This document shows, in pieces, positions 41,973 to 49,910 of a stretch of 64,000 bases of DNA (positions are counted from its first letter, which is position 1; each line of letters opens with the position of its first letter). Made by a program: the position numbers and the translations under genes. Origin of the DNA: Rhodoplanes sp. Z2-YC6860 (lineage in GTDB: Bacteria > Pseudomonadota > Alphaproteobacteria > Rhizobiales > Xanthobacteraceae); the NCBI RefSeq assembly GCF_001579845.1, contig NZ_CP007440.1, positions 5,664,029 through 5,728,028 of the forward strand, given 5' to 3'. The notes beneath the pieces are model-generated. The model was given only the letters and a program-made list of their open reading frames with translations. It was not told the DNA's origin and did not search any database.

Positions 41973-44900
41973 TTACTCGGCCGGATGCGGGGCGCCGTGC
42001 GCGGTTGTGCGAGAGGCACGTGCGGCAAGCCACCGCGTCACCACATAGAACACCGGCGTGAAGATCAGGCCGAACACGGTGACGCCGATCATTCCGGAGA
42101 ACACCGCGGTGCCGAGCGTCTGGCGCAGTTCCGCGCCGGCGCCGACGGCCCACACCATCGGCGACACGCCGAAGATGAAGGCGAGCGACGTCATCAGGAT
42201 CGGGCGAAGCCGCAGCCGCGCCGCCTCGACCGCGGCGGCGAAGCGATCGCGGCCCTGCTCCTCGAGTTGGGTGGCGAACTCGACGATCAGGATGGCGTTC
42301 TTGGCCGCAAGACCGATCAGCACGATGAAGCCCACTTGCGTGAGGATGTTGTTGTCCTGGCCGCGAAGCACCACGCCGACGATCGAGGCGATGAGACACA
42401 TCGGCACGATGAGAATGACGGCGATCGGCAGCGTCAGACTTTCGAACTGCGCCGCCAGCACCAGGAACACGAACACCACGGCGAGGACGAACGCGAAAGC
42501 CGCCGTGCTGCCGGCGCGAAGCTGCTGGTAGGCCAGCGTGGTCCATTCATAGGCGAAGCCGTCCGGCAACGTCTCGGCCGCAAGCTTCTGCATGATCTCC
42601 ATCGCCTGGCCCTGGCTGTAGCCGGGAGCCGCGGCGCCATCGAGCTCGGCAGCCGGATAGAGATTGTAACGCGGCACGCGATACGGACCCGAGATGTCGC
42701 GCACGGTGGTGAACGAGCCGAGCGGCACGGTGTCGCCGCTCGCATTGCGCACCCGGATCGCCAGCACGTCCTTGGTGTCCATCCGCTCATTGGCCGCGGC
42801 CTGGGCGACCACGCGGAAGGTGCGGCCGAACAGGTTGAAGTCATTGACGTAGGACGAGCCGAGATAGACTTGCAGCGCATTGAACACATCAGGGACGGCG
42901 ATGCCGAGCATCTGCGCCTTGGTGCGGTCGATATTGAGATAGAGCTGCGGCGTCGAGGTCTCGAAGATCGAGAACACCTGTGCGACGCCCGGCGTCTGCG
43001 CGGCGCGCCCCATCATCGCAGAGACCGCAGACTGCAACGCGGCCGCGCCCCGGCCGCCACGGTCCTCGACCATCATGCGGAAGCCGCCGGCATTGCCGAT
43101 GCCCGGCACCGGCGGCGGCTGCACCACGAAGATGCCGGCCTCCTGGATGTCGGCAAGAGCCGCAAAGAGCGCGCGCTGGATGCCCGCCGCCGACTGCTTC
43201 GGGTCTTTGGCGCGCTTCTCGAACGAATCCAGCACCAGGAAGGCGGCGCCGGCGTTCGGCGAATTGGTGAAGGTCGCGCCGGAGAAACCGACGATGTTCA
43301 CCGCACCGATCACGCCCGGTATTTTCATCGCCGTCTCGACGATCCGGCGCTGCACGTCGTCGGTGCGCTGCAACGAGGCGCCGGGCGGCAGGTTTGCGAC
43401 CACGATGAGATAACCGCGGTCGAGCGCCGGAATGAAGCCACGCGGCGTCTTGGCGAACTCCCAGGAGCCGAACGCGATCACGCCGGCGTAGACCACAAGC
43501 ATCACAACGGCGTAGCGGACCACGCGGGCGGCGAGCCAGCCGTAGCCCAAAGCAAGCTTGTCGAAGCCCTTGTTGAAGAGACCGAAGAAGCGGTGCAGCG
43601 GCTTCTCCCACCAGCGCTCCCGGCGTTCTTCGTGGGGCCTGAGCAGCAGCGCGCAAAGCGCTGGCGACAGCGTCAGCGAGACGATCAGCGAAATCACGGT
43701 CGCGCCGGCAATGGTCAGCGCGAACTGCCGGTAGAACTGGCCGGAGATGCCGGTGATGAATGCCGACGGCACGAACACGGCGCACAGCACCAGCGCGATC
43801 GCGACCAGGGCCGCGCCGACCTCGTCCATGCTGCGCATCGCGGCTTCGCGTGGGCTCAGCCCCAGCGCGATGTTGCGCTCGACGTTTTCGACCACGACGA
43901 TGGCGTCGTCGACCACGATGCCCACGGCCAGAACCAGGCCGAACAGCGACAGATTGTTCAGCGAGAAGCCGAACGAAGCCATCAGAAAGAAAGTGCCGAC
44001 CAGCGACACCGGGATCGCGACCAGCGGAATGATCGCGGCGCGCCAGGTTTGCAGAAACAGCACCACAACGATGACGACCAGGAAGATCGCTTCCAGAATC
44101 GTCTCCATCACGGCGTCCACCGACTGCTGAATGAACTGCGTCGGGTCGTAGATGATGTCGTAGGTGATGCCAGGCGGAAATTTCTTGGCAATCCCCGCCA
44201 TGGTCTCGCGGACCGCTTGGGCGGTCGCGAGCGCGTTGGAACCCGGACGCTGGAACAGCGCGATGGCGACCGCCGGCGTCGTATTGAGATAGGAGTTCGA
44301 CGAGTAGTCCTGGCCGGCGAGTTCGACGCGGGCCACATCCTTCAGCCGCACCACGGCGCCGCCGTTCTGCTTCACCACAACGTCACCGAACTGATCCGGA
44401 TCGGCGAGGCGGCCGAGCGTCTGGACCGAGATCTGAAACGCGCCGGCCTTATCGACCGGCGGCTGGTTGAGGATGCCCGAGGCGACCTGGATGTTCTGGC
44501 CCTGCAGGGCCTGCGTCACGTCGCTCGCCGTCATGTTCAGCGACTGCAGGCGCGCCGGATCGAGCCAGACCCGCATCGCATAGTCGCGGCTGCCGAACGG
44601 CGTGATTGAGCCCACGCCGTCGACGCGGGTCAGCGCGTCCTTGATCTCCAGATTAGCGTAGTTCGAGATGAACAGATCTTCGCGCGAGCGATCGGGCGAA
44701 TAGATATGCACGACCATCATCAGGTCGCTCGAAGCCTTGGCGACCGTCACGCCGATATTGCGGACGTCGGCCGGCAGGCGCGGCAGCGCCACGGCGACGC
44801 GGTTCTGGACCTGCACCTGGGCGATGTCGAGATTGGTACCGATGTCGAAGCTGACGCCGATCGAGAAACGGCCGTCGCCGTTCGAATTCGACGACATGTA

Positions 44901-45134
44901 AAGCATGTTCTCAACGCCGTTGATCTGCTCCTCGATCGGAGCGACCACGGTCGTCGCCACCACGTCGGCATTGGCGCCGGGGAACTGGCCCGAGATGTTG
45001 ATCACCGGCGGCGCGATCTCGGGATACTGCGCGATCGGCAATCGCGTGAACGCCACCGCGCCCACGATCACGAACACGATCGAGATCACCGACGCAAAGA
45101 TCGGACGGTCGATAAAGAAATGCGACATGCGCAT
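41973..45134 (-). CDS. RND multidrug efflux pump, AcrB-like inner-membrane protein
   Basis: 1053 residues, full length for the HAE1 family. It starts HFFIDRPIFASVISIVFVIVG, with twelve membrane segments and two large periplasmic loops. The proton-relay residues are present: the Asp pair in VGIVVDDAIVVVENVERN (segment 4) and the Lys in LIGLAAKNAILIVEFA (segment 10). The pump would export drugs or other toxic compounds across the envelope in complex with the adaptor encoded 14 bases upstream and an outer-membrane channel. No TolC-like gene or repressor is next to it. The start is either 45134 or 45128 (M-R-M); both are plausible. Confidence 0.95.
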   Translation of the reverse strand: MRMSHFFIDRPIFASVISIVFVIVGAVAFTRLPIAQYPEIAPPVINISGQFPGANADVVATTVVAPIEEQINGVENMLYMSSNSNGDGRFSIGVSFDIGTNLDIAQVQVQNRVAVALPRLPADVRNIGVTVAKASSDLMMVVHIYSPDRSREDLFISNYANLEIKDALTRVDGVGSITPFGSRDYAMRVWLDPARLQSLNMTASDVTQALQGQNIQVASGILNQPPVDKAGAFQISVQTLGRLADPDQFGDVVVKQNGGAVVRLKDVARVELAGQDYSSNSYLNTTPAVAIALFQRPGSNALATAQAVRETMAGIAKKFPPGITYDIIYDPTQFIQQSVDAVMETILEAIFLVVIVVVLFLQTWRAAIIPLVAIPVSLVGTFFLMASFGFSLNNLSLFGLVLAVGIVVDDAIVVVENVERNIALGLSPREAAMRSMDEVGAALVAIALVLCAVFVPSAFITGISGQFYRQFALTIAGATVISLIVSLTLSPALCALLLRPHEERRERWWEKPLHRFFGLFNKGFDKLALGYGWLAARVVRYAVVMLVVYAGVIAFGSWEFAKTPRGFIPALDRGYLIVVANLPPGASLQRTDDVQRRIVETAMKIPGVIGAVNIVGFSGATFTNSPNAGAAFLVLDSFEKRAKDPKQSAAGIQRALFAALADIQEAGIFVVQPPPVPGIGNAGGFRMMVEDRGGRGAAALQSAVSAMMGRAAQTPGVAQVFSIFETSTPQLYLNIDRTKAQMLGIAVPDVFNALQVYLGSSYVNDFNLFGRTFRVVAQAAANERMDTKDVLAIRVRNASGDTVPLGSFTTVRDISGPYRVPRYNLYPAAELDGAAAPGYSQGQAMEIMQKLAAETLPDGFAYEWTTLAYQQLRAGSTAAFAFVLAVVFVFLVLAAQFESLTLPIAVILIVPMCLIASIVGVVLRGQDNNILTQVGFIVLIGLAAKNAILIVEFATQLEEQGRDRFAAAVEAARLRLRPILMTSLAFIFGVSPMVWAVGAGAELRQTLGTAVFSGMIGVTVFGLIFTPVFYVVTRWLAARASRTTAHGAPHPAE

Positions 45135-45148
45135 GGGTGCGCAGCCCC

Positions 45149-46351
45149 TTAGTTCTTGGCCTGAGTGCCGCTTTCGGCACCGGTCGCGGCCGCAGCGGAT
45201 GGCGAAGCGCCCTTCTCCTGCGGATTGACCTTCTGGCCCGGCCGCGCGCGCATCAGGCCGTTGACCACCACGCGGTCGTTGGCGTCGATGCCGTCCTTAA
45301 TGACGCGAAGATTGTCGTCGGTGAGCTGGCCGAGCGTGACGTATTTCATGACCGCTTTGTTTTCGCCGTCGACCACCAGCACGTACTTCTTGATCTGCTC
45401 GGTGCCGATCGCGGCGTCCGGCAGCAGCAGTGCGTCATAGCTCGGCGAGCCCGGCACGCGGATGCGGCCGAACATGCCGGGCGTCAGCACGCCATCCGGA
45501 TTGGAGAACACGGCGCGGCCGCGGATCGTGCCGGACGACTTGTCGATCACGTTGTCGACGAAGTCCATGGCGCCGCGGCGATCGAAGTTCTTCTCGTCGA
45601 GGAGCTTCAGCCCAACGATCATGCCGCCGGCGCGGCCGGTGACTTCCTTGCCCATTTTGGAAAAGCGCTCGTAACGAAGGTACGAGGCTTCATCCATGGT
45701 GAATTCGAAGCGGATCGGGTCCATCGAGACGATGGTGCCGAGCATCGTCGTGGTCCCGGTCGTGCCGCCGGTCACGAGGTTGCCGGGCGATACGCGGCGG
45801 TCGCCGATGCGGCCGTCGACCGGCGCGCGCAATTCGGTGAACTCGAGATCGAGCTCGGCCTGCTTGACCGCAGCCTCGTTCGCCGCGACCGCGGCCTGGG
45901 CGCTGCCGAAGGCCTGCGTGCGCTGCTGGAACACCTGCTCCGAAATCGTGCGCTCGCGCACCAGTTGCTTGCCGCGCTCGAGGTCGGATTCGGCAAACGC
46001 CAGATTGGCTTTCGCCTGGGCGAGATTGGCTCGCTGCTGCGCGACCGTGTTCTCGAACGGCCGCTTGTCGATGGTGAACAGGAGATCGCCCTGCTTGACC
46101 ATCTGACCGTCACGGAAATGGATCTTGTCCAGATAGCCCGAAACCCGGGCCCGCACTTCCACGGCGTCGATGGCGACAAAGCGCCCGACATACTCGTCCT
46201 GGTCGGTGACCGCACGAACGGTCGGCTTGGCGACCGTCACGGTGGGGGGCGGCGGCGCGCCAGCGCCCTGCTGGCCCTGGCCGCAGGCGGCAAGGGCGAA
46301 AGCGAGCGAAAGCGCGGCGGCAATCCGCGGCAGGCTTTGAAGCTTCGTCAT
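45149..46351 (-). CDS. RND efflux periplasmic adaptor lipoprotein (AcrA/MexA-like)
   Basis: About 400 residues from the ATG at 46351, which gives a signal peptide with lipobox LAAC (lipidated Cys 23) right after the hydrophobic core; an earlier start at 46387 would bury it. Domains in order: barrel-sandwich (VEVRARVSGYLDKIHFRDGQMVKQGDLLFTID), long alpha-hairpin (ANLAQAKANLAFAESDLERGKQLV), lipoyl second half (ELRAPVDGRIGDRRVSPGNLV), then beta-barrel and membrane-proximal parts. It bridges the RND pump to an outer-membrane channel. It is co-transcribed with the pump. It is divergent from the methyltransferase gene. Confidence 0.93.
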   Translation of the reverse strand: MTKLQSLPRIAAALSLAFALAACGQGQQGAGAPPPPTVTVAKPTVRAVTDQDEYVGRFVAIDAVEVRARVSGYLDKIHFRDGQMVKQGDLLFTIDKRPFENTVAQQRANLAQAKANLAFAESDLERGKQLVRERTISEQVFQQRTQAFGSAQAAVAANEAAVKQAELDLEFTELRAPVDGRIGDRRVSPGNLVTGGTTGTTTMLGTIVSMDPIRFEFTMDEASYLRYERFSKMGKEVTGRAGGMIVGLKLLDEKNFDRRGAMDFVDNVIDKSSGTIRGRAVFSNPDGVLTPGMFGRIRVPGSPSYDALLLPDAAIGTEQIKKYVLVVDGENKAVMKYVTLGQLTDDNLRVIKDGIDANDRVVVNGLMRARPGQKVNPQEKGASPSAAAATGAESGTQAKN

Positions 46352-46423
46352 GCGGGCTGTGCTGCCAGCAAATTCATCATGTTGCAATGCGGCAAAGCCA
46401 CCCCTCCCCCGATTGCCTTAACA

Positions 46424-46441
46424 GCTGGCCCTTCGGCCAGC
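46424..46441. other. Perfect 7-bp hairpin in a divergent intergenic region
   Basis: GCTGGCC and GGCCAGC around CTTC, about 75 bases upstream of the adaptor gene start. It could be an operator or leader hairpin for the efflux operon. The rest of this 190-base region shows pyrimidine-rich stretches but no clear promoter. Confidence 0.4.
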
Positions 46442-46542
46442 CCCTCGCAAGATTGGCAAGCTCACAAATCCCTCCCCTTTGGCCGTATTTTGGGCTTGAA
46501 GGGCTTTGCCGGGGCTCGAAGCGCCATGATAGCTGTGCCCCG

Positions 46543-47337
46543 ATGAACGTGAAATTAGAGCCCAGAAACGCCCAGGCCGAGTCCTCCCGGAGCCGACGAG
46601 CCCCAGGCAGCCGGGAGCAGGATAAGCAGAAGGAAATCGCGTTTTTCGACGGCCATGCCGCCATCGATTCCTACGACGTGTTCGCGCCCGAAAGCAGCGC
46701 GCTCCTGATCCAAACCGCGGTCAGGCTGGGGGGCTTCAAGCCCGGCGACAGGGTGGCCGACCTAGGCTGCGGTTCCGGTCTGTTCTCGGAGCTGCTGCGC
46801 CAGCACGGCAGCGTGCCCACCGGGCTCGATATCAGCCCCAAGCTCATCGCGCTCGGCCAGCGGAAATATCCCGGCATCGAGTTCCTGGAGGGCGACGTCG
46901 AGCGCCTGCCCTTCCCCGATGGCAGCTTCGACGGGGTGCTGCTGGCCGGCATCGTCCACCACTTCCCCGACCCGTCGCGCTGCGCGGCCGAGGTGTTCCG
47001 GGTGCTGCGGCCGGGCGGGCGCTTCTTCGCCTTCGACCCGAACCGGATGAACCCGTTCATGTGGCTCTATCGGGATCGCGCCTCTCCGTTCTACAGCCCG
47101 GTCGGGGTCACGGAGAACGAGCGGCCTTTGCTGGCGAGCCAGGCGGCGGCGACCTTCCGGGCCGCGGGTTTCACCGTTGAAACCGACTATCTCTCGAACC
47201 TTCGCTATCGATACGTCGCCTCGGGCCGTGTGCGCTGGCTGCTGCCGCTCTATAATGCGATCGACAGCATGTTGTTCACGCCGGGCTTCATGCGGCCATT
47301 CCGTTCGTTCGTCCTGACCTTTGGAGTGAAGCCTTGA
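46543..47337 (+). CDS. Class I SAM-dependent methyltransferase
   Basis: About 264 residues from the ATG at 46543. The Rossmann motifs are clear: VADLGCGSGLFSELL (motif I), GLDISPKLIALGQRK, GDVERLPFPDGSFDGVLLAGIVHHFPDP and VLRPGGRFFAFDPNRMNP. The type is the UbiE/COQ5-like small-molecule methyltransferase often found in polysaccharide loci. The acceptor is unknown; a sugar or lipid intermediate is likely from context. Its TGA overlaps the TTG start of the nucleotide-sugar dehydrogenase (TTGA), so translation is probably coupled. Confidence 0.85.
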   Translation: MNVKLEPRNAQAESSRSRRAPGSREQDKQKEIAFFDGHAAIDSYDVFAPESSALLIQTAVRLGGFKPGDRVADLGCGSGLFSELLRQHGSVPTGLDISPKLIALGQRKYPGIEFLEGDVERLPFPDGSFDGVLLAGIVHHFPDPSRCAAEVFRVLRPGGRFFAFDPNRMNPFMWLYRDRASPFYSPVGVTENERPLLASQAAATFRAAGFTVETDYLSNLRYRYVASGRVRWLLPLYNAIDSMLFTPGFMRPFRSFVLTFGVKP

Positions 47338-48575
47338 ATATCGCCGAACGTCCGGCCTCCGCTCGCACCGTGACCGCCCAGACCGCGGATCTCACCGTCG
47401 TCGGCGGCGCCGGCCATGTCGGTGTGCCACTGGTGCTGTCGTTTGCGGCCAAGGGGCTCACGGTCAACATCAACGATCTGAACACGACGAGCCTCGAGAC
47501 GCTGCGTTCGGGCCGCATGCCATTCATCGAGCACGGCGCCGATGAGCTCCTGCAGAAGGCGCTCGCCGAAGGCCGGCTGTTCTTCACGAGCAAGCCCAGC
47601 GATATCTCGACCAAGGGGCCGGTGATCGTCACCATCGGCACGCCAGTCGACGAGTTCCTCAATCCGGTGCGCCGGGTGATCCAGGACTGCGTCGATCCGC
47701 TGCTGCCGCACATGCGCAGCGGCCAGCTTCTGATCCTGCGCTCGACGCTGTTCCCCGGCACCACCGACTGGATCGACAGCCACATCAGGCGGCAAGGCAA
47801 CGACCTCAAGGTGGCGTTCTGCCCGGAGCGCATCGCGCAAGGCTACGGCATCGAAGAGCTGCGGCGCATGCCGCAGATCGTCAGCGGGCTTTCACCCGAG
47901 GCCGAGCAGGAGGCGAAGGCGCTGTTCAATCTGATCGCGCCGGAGATCGTGACGTTGTCGCCGATGGAGGCGGAGTTCGCCAAGCTGTTCAACAACGCCT
48001 ACCGCTATCTGGAATTCGCCATCACCAACCAGTTCTATCTGATCGCGAAGTCGGCGGGCCTCGACTACACCCGCATCCTCGAAGGCATGAAACACAACTA
48101 TCCGCGCGCCAAGGGCATTCCGACGCCCGGCTTTGCTGCGGGTCCATGCCTGGTGAAAGACACCATGCAGCTCCTCGCCTTCGCGCGAAACGAGTTCGCG
48201 CTCGGCAACGCCGCGATCATGGTCAACGAGGGCCTGCCGTTGCACATTATCGCGGACCTGCGCCGCGATTACGATCTTCCGAACATGACGGTCGGCCTGC
48301 TCGGCATGGCGTTCAAGGCGGAGAGCGACGACGCGCGCGCCTCGCTGAGCTACAAGCTCAAGAACGCGCTCGCCGGCCACGCCCGCGATGTGCTCACCAC
48401 CGATCCGCTGGTGACGACCGACCCGAGCCTTTTGCCGCTCGATGAGGTGATCGAGAAGAGCGACATCCTGATCGTGTGCACACCACACCGCTGCTACAAA
48501 GACGCGGATCTCAAGGGCAAGCCGGTCATGGATGTCTGGGGGCTGTTGCGCGGCTCGCCCAACGTCATTTCGTAG
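47334..48575 (+). CDS. Nucleotide-sugar dehydrogenase (UDP-sugar 6-dehydrogenase family)
   Basis: 413 residues from a TTG at 47334 (GGAGTGAAGCC upstream; no ATG in frame fits). NAD-binding loop VVGGAGHVGVPLVLSF at residues 22-37, TIGTPVDEF, FCPERIAQG (163-170), the catalytic cysteine C272 in AAGPCLVKDT with K275/D276, and a final LKGKPVMDVWGLL. The enzyme oxidises a nucleotide-linked sugar (for example UDP-ManNAc or UDP-GlcNAc type) at C6 to the uronic acid, for a surface polysaccharide. Which sugar cannot be decided; the GGAGHVG variant of the loop points to the WecC-like branch. It is in the start of the polysaccharide operon. Confidence 0.9.
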   Translation: MNIAERPASARTVTAQTADLTVVGGAGHVGVPLVLSFAAKGLTVNINDLNTTSLETLRSGRMPFIEHGADELLQKALAEGRLFFTSKPSDISTKGPVIVTIGTPVDEFLNPVRRVIQDCVDPLLPHMRSGQLLILRSTLFPGTTDWIDSHIRRQGNDLKVAFCPERIAQGYGIEELRRMPQIVSGLSPEAEQEAKALFNLIAPEIVTLSPMEAEFAKLFNNAYRYLEFAITNQFYLIAKSAGLDYTRILEGMKHNYPRAKGIPTPGFAAGPCLVKDTMQLLAFARNEFALGNAAIMVNEGLPLHIIADLRRDYDLPNMTVGLLGMAFKAESDDARASLSYKLKNALAGHARDVLTTDPLVTTDPSLLPLDEVIEKSDILIVCTPHRCYKDADLKGKPVMDVWGLLRGSPNVIS

Positions 48576-48592
48576 AACCAGCTTGCGACGCG

Positions 48593-49351
48593 ATGCCATC
48601 GCAGCTCGACATCGTCATTCCGGTCTACAACGAAGGCGATAACATCGTCGGCGTGCTGCGCGGCTTGTCGCAGAATGTCAAAACGCCGGCGCGGGTCTTG
48701 ATCTGCTACGACCACCCCGATGACGACACGCTGCCTGCGGTACGCGCCAATCCCGACGCGCACCAAGGCATACCGGTCGAGTTCGTGCGCAATCCGTCGC
48801 GCGGCGCGCATGCCGCGATCATGGCGGGCTTTGCCGCGAGCACCGCACCGCTGGTGGTGGTCTATCCGGCCGACGACGATTTCAATCCGGGCATCATCGA
48901 CAAGATGGTGGAGCAGGCCCGGCAAGGCTGCGACGTGGTCTGCGCCAGCCGCTTCATTCCGGGCGGCACCATGCAGGGCTGTCCATTGCTCAAGGCCACG
49001 CTGGTGCGGGGCGCAGCCTTCACGCTGCATCACATCGCGCGATTGCCGGCACACGACCCGACCTCCGGCTTCCGGCTGTTCTCGCGCCGCGTGATCGAGA
49101 ACCTGCAGGTCGAGTCCGATCAGGGCTTCACCTACAGCATCGAATTGCTGGTGAAGGCGCACCGGCTCGGCTGGCGCATCGGCGAGGTGCCGGCGCTGTG
49201 GTTCGAGCGCAAGCACGGCACCAGCCGCTTCCGCGTGCTGAAATGGCTGCCGGCCTATCTGCGCTGGTACGGCTACGCCTTCGCCACGACCTTCCTGCGC
49301 CGCCCGCCGGAGAGCGTGACGCGCAAACCGCAAACCCATGGCGCAGGCTGA
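48593..49351 (+). CDS. GT2-family glycosyltransferase (DPM1-like)
   Basis: About 252 residues from the ATG at 48593. Motifs of GT-A/GT2: LDIVIPVYNEGDNIVGVL, NPSRGAHAAIMAGFAAS, the metal-binding VVVYPADDDFNPGII, and TSGFRLFSRRVIENL. It resembles dolichol-phosphate-mannose or polyprenyl-phosphate glycosyltransferases that charge a lipid carrier. The membrane tail usual for some of these is missing; RWYGYAFATTFLRR at the end is amphipathic. It starts 17 bases after the dehydrogenase and its last 14 bases overlap the NUDIX gene. Confidence 0.87.
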   Translation: MPSQLDIVIPVYNEGDNIVGVLRGLSQNVKTPARVLICYDHPDDDTLPAVRANPDAHQGIPVEFVRNPSRGAHAAIMAGFAASTAPLVVVYPADDDFNPGIIDKMVEQARQGCDVVCASRFIPGGTMQGCPLLKATLVRGAAFTLHHIARLPAHDPTSGFRLFSRRVIENLQVESDQGFTYSIELLVKAHRLGWRIGEVPALWFERKHGTSRFRVLKWLPAYLRWYGYAFATTFLRRPPESVTRKPQTHGAG

Positions 49352-49910
49352 TCCAGTGTCCGACGAATGGCCGAAAATCAAAGCCCGAACCGTCACCACG
49401 ATCTCGCCGTGGATGGACGTGATCGCCCGCGAGGTCGAGTTCGCGCCAGACGCCAAGGCCGAGGTCTACCACGCGGTCGGCCAGCGCGATTATCTCGCGA
49501 TCCTGGCGCGCACGCCTGACGGCCGCATCCCGCTGGTGCGGCAGTATCGTCCGGCAATGGAGGCTTTCACGTGGGAGTTGCCGGCGGGCCTTCTTGAAGA
49601 GGGCGAAGACGCGGCTGAGGCGGCCGCGCGCGAGCTTCTGGAAGAGACCGGCTATCCGGCCCGCGCCACGCATTCGCTGGGCGCCCCGGCCTCGCCCTGC
49701 ACCGGACGCCTGAGCAACCGCGTTCACTCGTTCTTTGTCGAGACCGGCGAACAGCTCTCGGACTTCAAGCCGGAGCCGGGGCTCACCGTCGCGCTGAAAA
49801 CGCCCGCCGAGCTCGTGGCCATGATCAAGGCCGACGAATTCGTCCAGCAGCTGCACCTCGGCACGCTGATGATGGCCGGGCTCAAGGGCTTTCTGAAGCT
49901 GCCGGTCTGA
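49338..49910 (+). CDS. NUDIX hydrolase (ADP-ribose/nucleotide-sugar pyrophosphatase type)
   Basis: 190 residues with a full NUDIX box at GLLEEGEDAAEAAARELLEETGY (conserved G, E, RE, EE and G). VPLVRQYRPAMEAFTWELPAGLL-like context is that of ADP-ribose pyrophosphatases and relatives which cut nucleotide sugars into a nucleotide and a sugar phosphate. The gene start overlaps the GT2 gene by 14 bases, so it is in the same operon, and it could clear unwanted NDP-sugar. Its 3' end overlaps the convergent GT39-like gene by 29 bases. Confidence 0.88.
   Translation: MAQADPVSDEWPKIKARTVTTISPWMDVIAREVEFAPDAKAEVYHAVGQRDYLAILARTPDGRIPLVRQYRPAMEAFTWELPAGLLEEGEDAAEAAARELLEETGYPARATHSLGAPASPCTGRLSNRVHSFFVETGEQLSDFKPEPGLTVALKTPAELVAMIKADEFVQQLHLGTLMMAGLKGFLKLPV

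Noticed and set aside
41985-44609. An 874-residue + strand open frame
   Set aside because: It is the antisense shadow of the RND pump, which has clear family motifs over its whole length.
49882-49910. Possible frameshift between the NUDIX and GT39-like genes
   Set aside because: Both reading frames end normally; this is a plain tail-to-tail overlap of 29 bases.
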